DNA from: Thermoanaerobaculia bacterium | GTDB lineage: Bacteria; Acidobacteriota; Thermoanaerobaculia; Gp7-AA8 | Direction of reading: 5' to 3' | Assembly: GCA_023700825.1 (NCBI GenBank) | Contig: JAMPYE010000217.1 | Location: forward strand, 1-7,059 | Length of the DNA: 7,059 nt | Part shown: piece after piece, positions 5,647 to 7,059 of the stretch | How the letters are laid out: each line of letters begins with the position of its first letter | Position numbering within the stretch: the stretch's first letter is position 1 | Made by a program: the position numbers and the translations under genes | Notes under the pieces: model-generated | The model's database searches: none | Told to the model about the DNA's origin: nothing | The model's input: the letters and a program-made list of their open reading frames with translations, nothing else

Positions 5647-6999
5647 TCAGTGGCCTGGCTGCGACACCGAAGCCCGGCGCAGTTTCGCGAAGCCGGTGAT
5701 CAGTCCCAGGAGCAGCAGCACGACAACCGTCGTCACGATGTCGGGCGCACTCTCCCACATGGCCCGATACGAGATCTTCGTCAGACGGGGAAGGGCGAGG
5801 ACTACGGCGAGAGGGAGTGCGAAGTCGAGCAGCAGAACTGCGGGTCGCTTTGACGCGGGGCCTTCCTTCCGGATCGCGCGCCGCAGCGAGCGCAACTGCA
5901 GAGCGACGACGACGACGCACAGGACCGCGATGACCGCGTAAGTCGTTCGAAGCGGCCGGAACCCCTGAGGCAATGGCCGCTTCTCGAGCAGCGCGACAAT
6001 GCCGGCGGCGATCTCGCGCGTGTGATCGGCGAAGAGGCTCGACGAGTTCGTCAGCACGATGACGGCCGATCGCGTCTGCGGAACGAGGACCACCGCACCG
6101 CGATACGAGGGGAGCGAGCCGCCGTGCCAGAGCGACGGCGCGCCGGCCGTCGTCCCGTCGCGCCAACCCATCGCATAAGAGAATCCCTCCGCCTGTGCCG
6201 CGCCGCGATGCGCGAGCGCGAGCGATTCGGGAGTCAGCAGTTGCGGCCCGATTCCGAGGTGCGAGAGCGCGAAGCGGGAAAGATCGTCGGCGGTCGTGAT
6301 GATCGAAGCCGTCGGAAGGCGGCCTTTCTCGAAGCGATACGGCGATGGACCGGCGAATCCCCACCAGAGATTGTGACCGGGCGCGAGGCCGGGCACGGCG
6401 CCTGCGTCGACACCACTCGACGTCATTCCGAGGGGCGAAAAGATCCGGCCTTGCACGTACGCGCCGAAAGGCTGACCACTCACCAGCTCCACGATGCGGC
6501 CGAGGATTTGATAGTTAGGGCTCGAGTAGATGTGCCGCTCTCCCGGAGCTGCGACGAACCGCACGTCGCGGAGTGCCTCGACGTGCTCGGCGAGCGTGGC
6601 GTCGCGACCCGCGGCCCGAGGGGCTTCGGTCGGAATGCCGCTGTTCTGGTTGAGGAGTTGGCGAACGGTGACCGACGCGGCAGCAGGGTCGCTGAAGCGA
6701 GTCTCACCGAGATACCGCTGCATTGGAGCGTCGAGCTCGATCCTGCCTTCGTCGACGAGCTGCAGCACAGCGGTCGCCGTGATGGCCTTGCTGAGCGAGC
6801 CGATGATCACCGGCCGCGTTTCGTCGAGCTCGCCGAACCCTCTCCGGTGCACGACCTCGCCGTTCCGGATGGCGACCACTGCGAGTCCGGGCACGAGGTG
6901 GCGCTTCATTCTCTCCTCGATGAAGCGATCGACCTCGGGCATCGAAGAGGCGCCGGCGGGCAGGGAAAGGCCCAGGAGAAGAGCGACGATGATCATCAT
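5647..6999 (-). CDS. Beta-lactamase-related serine hydrolase with C-terminal membrane helices
   Basis: This is a class C beta-lactamase/PBP4*-like (Pfam Beta-lactamase type) serine hydrolase, probably an exported esterase or D-Ala-D-Ala peptidase rather than an antibiotic-resistance enzyme. Counting from ATG 6999 (450 aa), residues 1-19 form a hydrophobic signal segment ending AGASS. The catalytic SxxK motif is SLSK at 68-71. The second motif, normally YxN, reads YSS at 158-160 within YSSPNYQILG. The third motif is HGG at 292-294. The catalytic domain ends near residue 342. Three hydrophobic helices then follow, at about 354-369, 387-403 and 420-437, so the C-terminus is membrane-bound. The start is uncertain: there is no ribosome binding site before 6999 and the frame remains open, without a standard start codon, to the window edge at 7059, so the true start may lie outside. 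A second ATG is at 6996. Confidence 0.9.
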   Translation of the reverse strand: MMIIVALLLGLSLPAGASSMPEVDRFIEERMKRHLVPGLAVVAIRNGEVVHRRGFGELDETRPVIIGSLSKAITATAVLQLVDEGRIELDAPMQRYLGETRFSDPAAASVTVRQLLNQNSGIPTEAPRAAGRDATLAEHVEALRDVRFVAAPGERHIYSSPNYQILGRIVELVSGQPFGAYVQGRIFSPLGMTSSGVDAGAVPGLAPGHNLWWGFAGPSPYRFEKGRLPTASIITTADDLSRFALSHLGIGPQLLTPESLALAHRGAAQAEGFSYAMGWRDGTTAGAPSLWHGGSLPSYRGAVVLVPQTRSAVIVLTNSSSLFADHTREIAAGIVALLEKRPLPQGFRPLRTTYAVIAVLCVVVVALQLRSLRRAIRKEGPASKRPAVLLLDFALPLAVVLALPRLTKISYRAMWESAPDIVTTVVVLLLLGLITGFAKLRRASVSQPGH

Positions 7000-7059
7000 G
7001 TAGAGCAGTGTACGGTGTGCGCAGACTCCGCACGCGAGCTTCGTGAGTTTCGGGATCCA

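Noticed and set aside
2523..5699. A 1058-codon open frame on the plus strand, antisense to the whole c-di-GMP gene and the start of the methyltransferase gene.
   Set aside because: The minus-strand frame has unmistakable MASE1, PAS, GGDEF and EAL domains. The antisense product is a low-complexity Arg/Glu/Asp/His-rich chain with no recognisable domain, as expected opposite GC-biased codons, and it runs through two genes and a gap.
5552..6364. A 270-codon minus-strand frame and other frames overlapping the serine hydrolase gene.
   Set aside because: Highly Arg-rich shadow frames; the 5647-6999 frame carries SxxK and HGG motifs, a signal segment and membrane helices.

Overview
The window is a GC-rich (roughly two-thirds G+C), densely coded piece of bacterial chromosome with strong G/C preference at third codon positions. 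Nothing in it is a decisive taxonomic marker. GC content, several ATG starts lacking a Shine-Dalgarno sequence, and a methyltransferase N-terminus that I recall from Myxococcota/Acidobacteriota-like genomes make a soil or sediment bacterium of that kind a reasonable guess, no more. No rRNA, tRNA, CRISPR array, intact insertion sequence or phage gene was found.

Layout, left to right. (1) Positions 2-697, plus strand: the 3' end of a PAS-GGDEF diguanylate cyclase gene cut by the window edge. (2) Positions 724-957, minus strand: a 77-aa CDGSH-type iron-sulfur protein, convergent with the first gene. (3) Positions 958-1263: a divergent intergenic region. (4) Positions 1264-1746, plus strand: a 160-aa single-domain cupin with a strong ribosome binding site. 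(5) Positions 1800-2699 (possibly to 2801), minus strand: a TrmN6-like class I methyltransferase. (6) Positions 2829-5477, minus strand: a large membrane-bound c-di-GMP enzyme with MASE1, PAS, GGDEF and EAL domains and all key residues in place. (7) Positions 5478-5646: an intergenic gap with small dyads and a possible repeat remnant. (8) Positions 5647-6999, minus strand: an exported beta-lactamase-related serine hydrolase with three C-terminal membrane helices; its frame stays open to the right edge.

Genes 5, 6 and 8 all run leftward with gaps of about 130-170 bp and could be co-transcribed or separately promoted. The main functional theme is cyclic-di-GMP signalling: a diguanylate cyclase without the RxxD inhibitory site lies about 2.1 kb from a bifunctional cyclase/phosphodiesterase that has it. 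The CDGSH protein and the cupin form a divergent pair of small, probably metal-dependent proteins sharing one control region. I do not see a convincing undescribed system; the interesting points are local (start-site signals, domain architecture, motif substitutions and the control regions).
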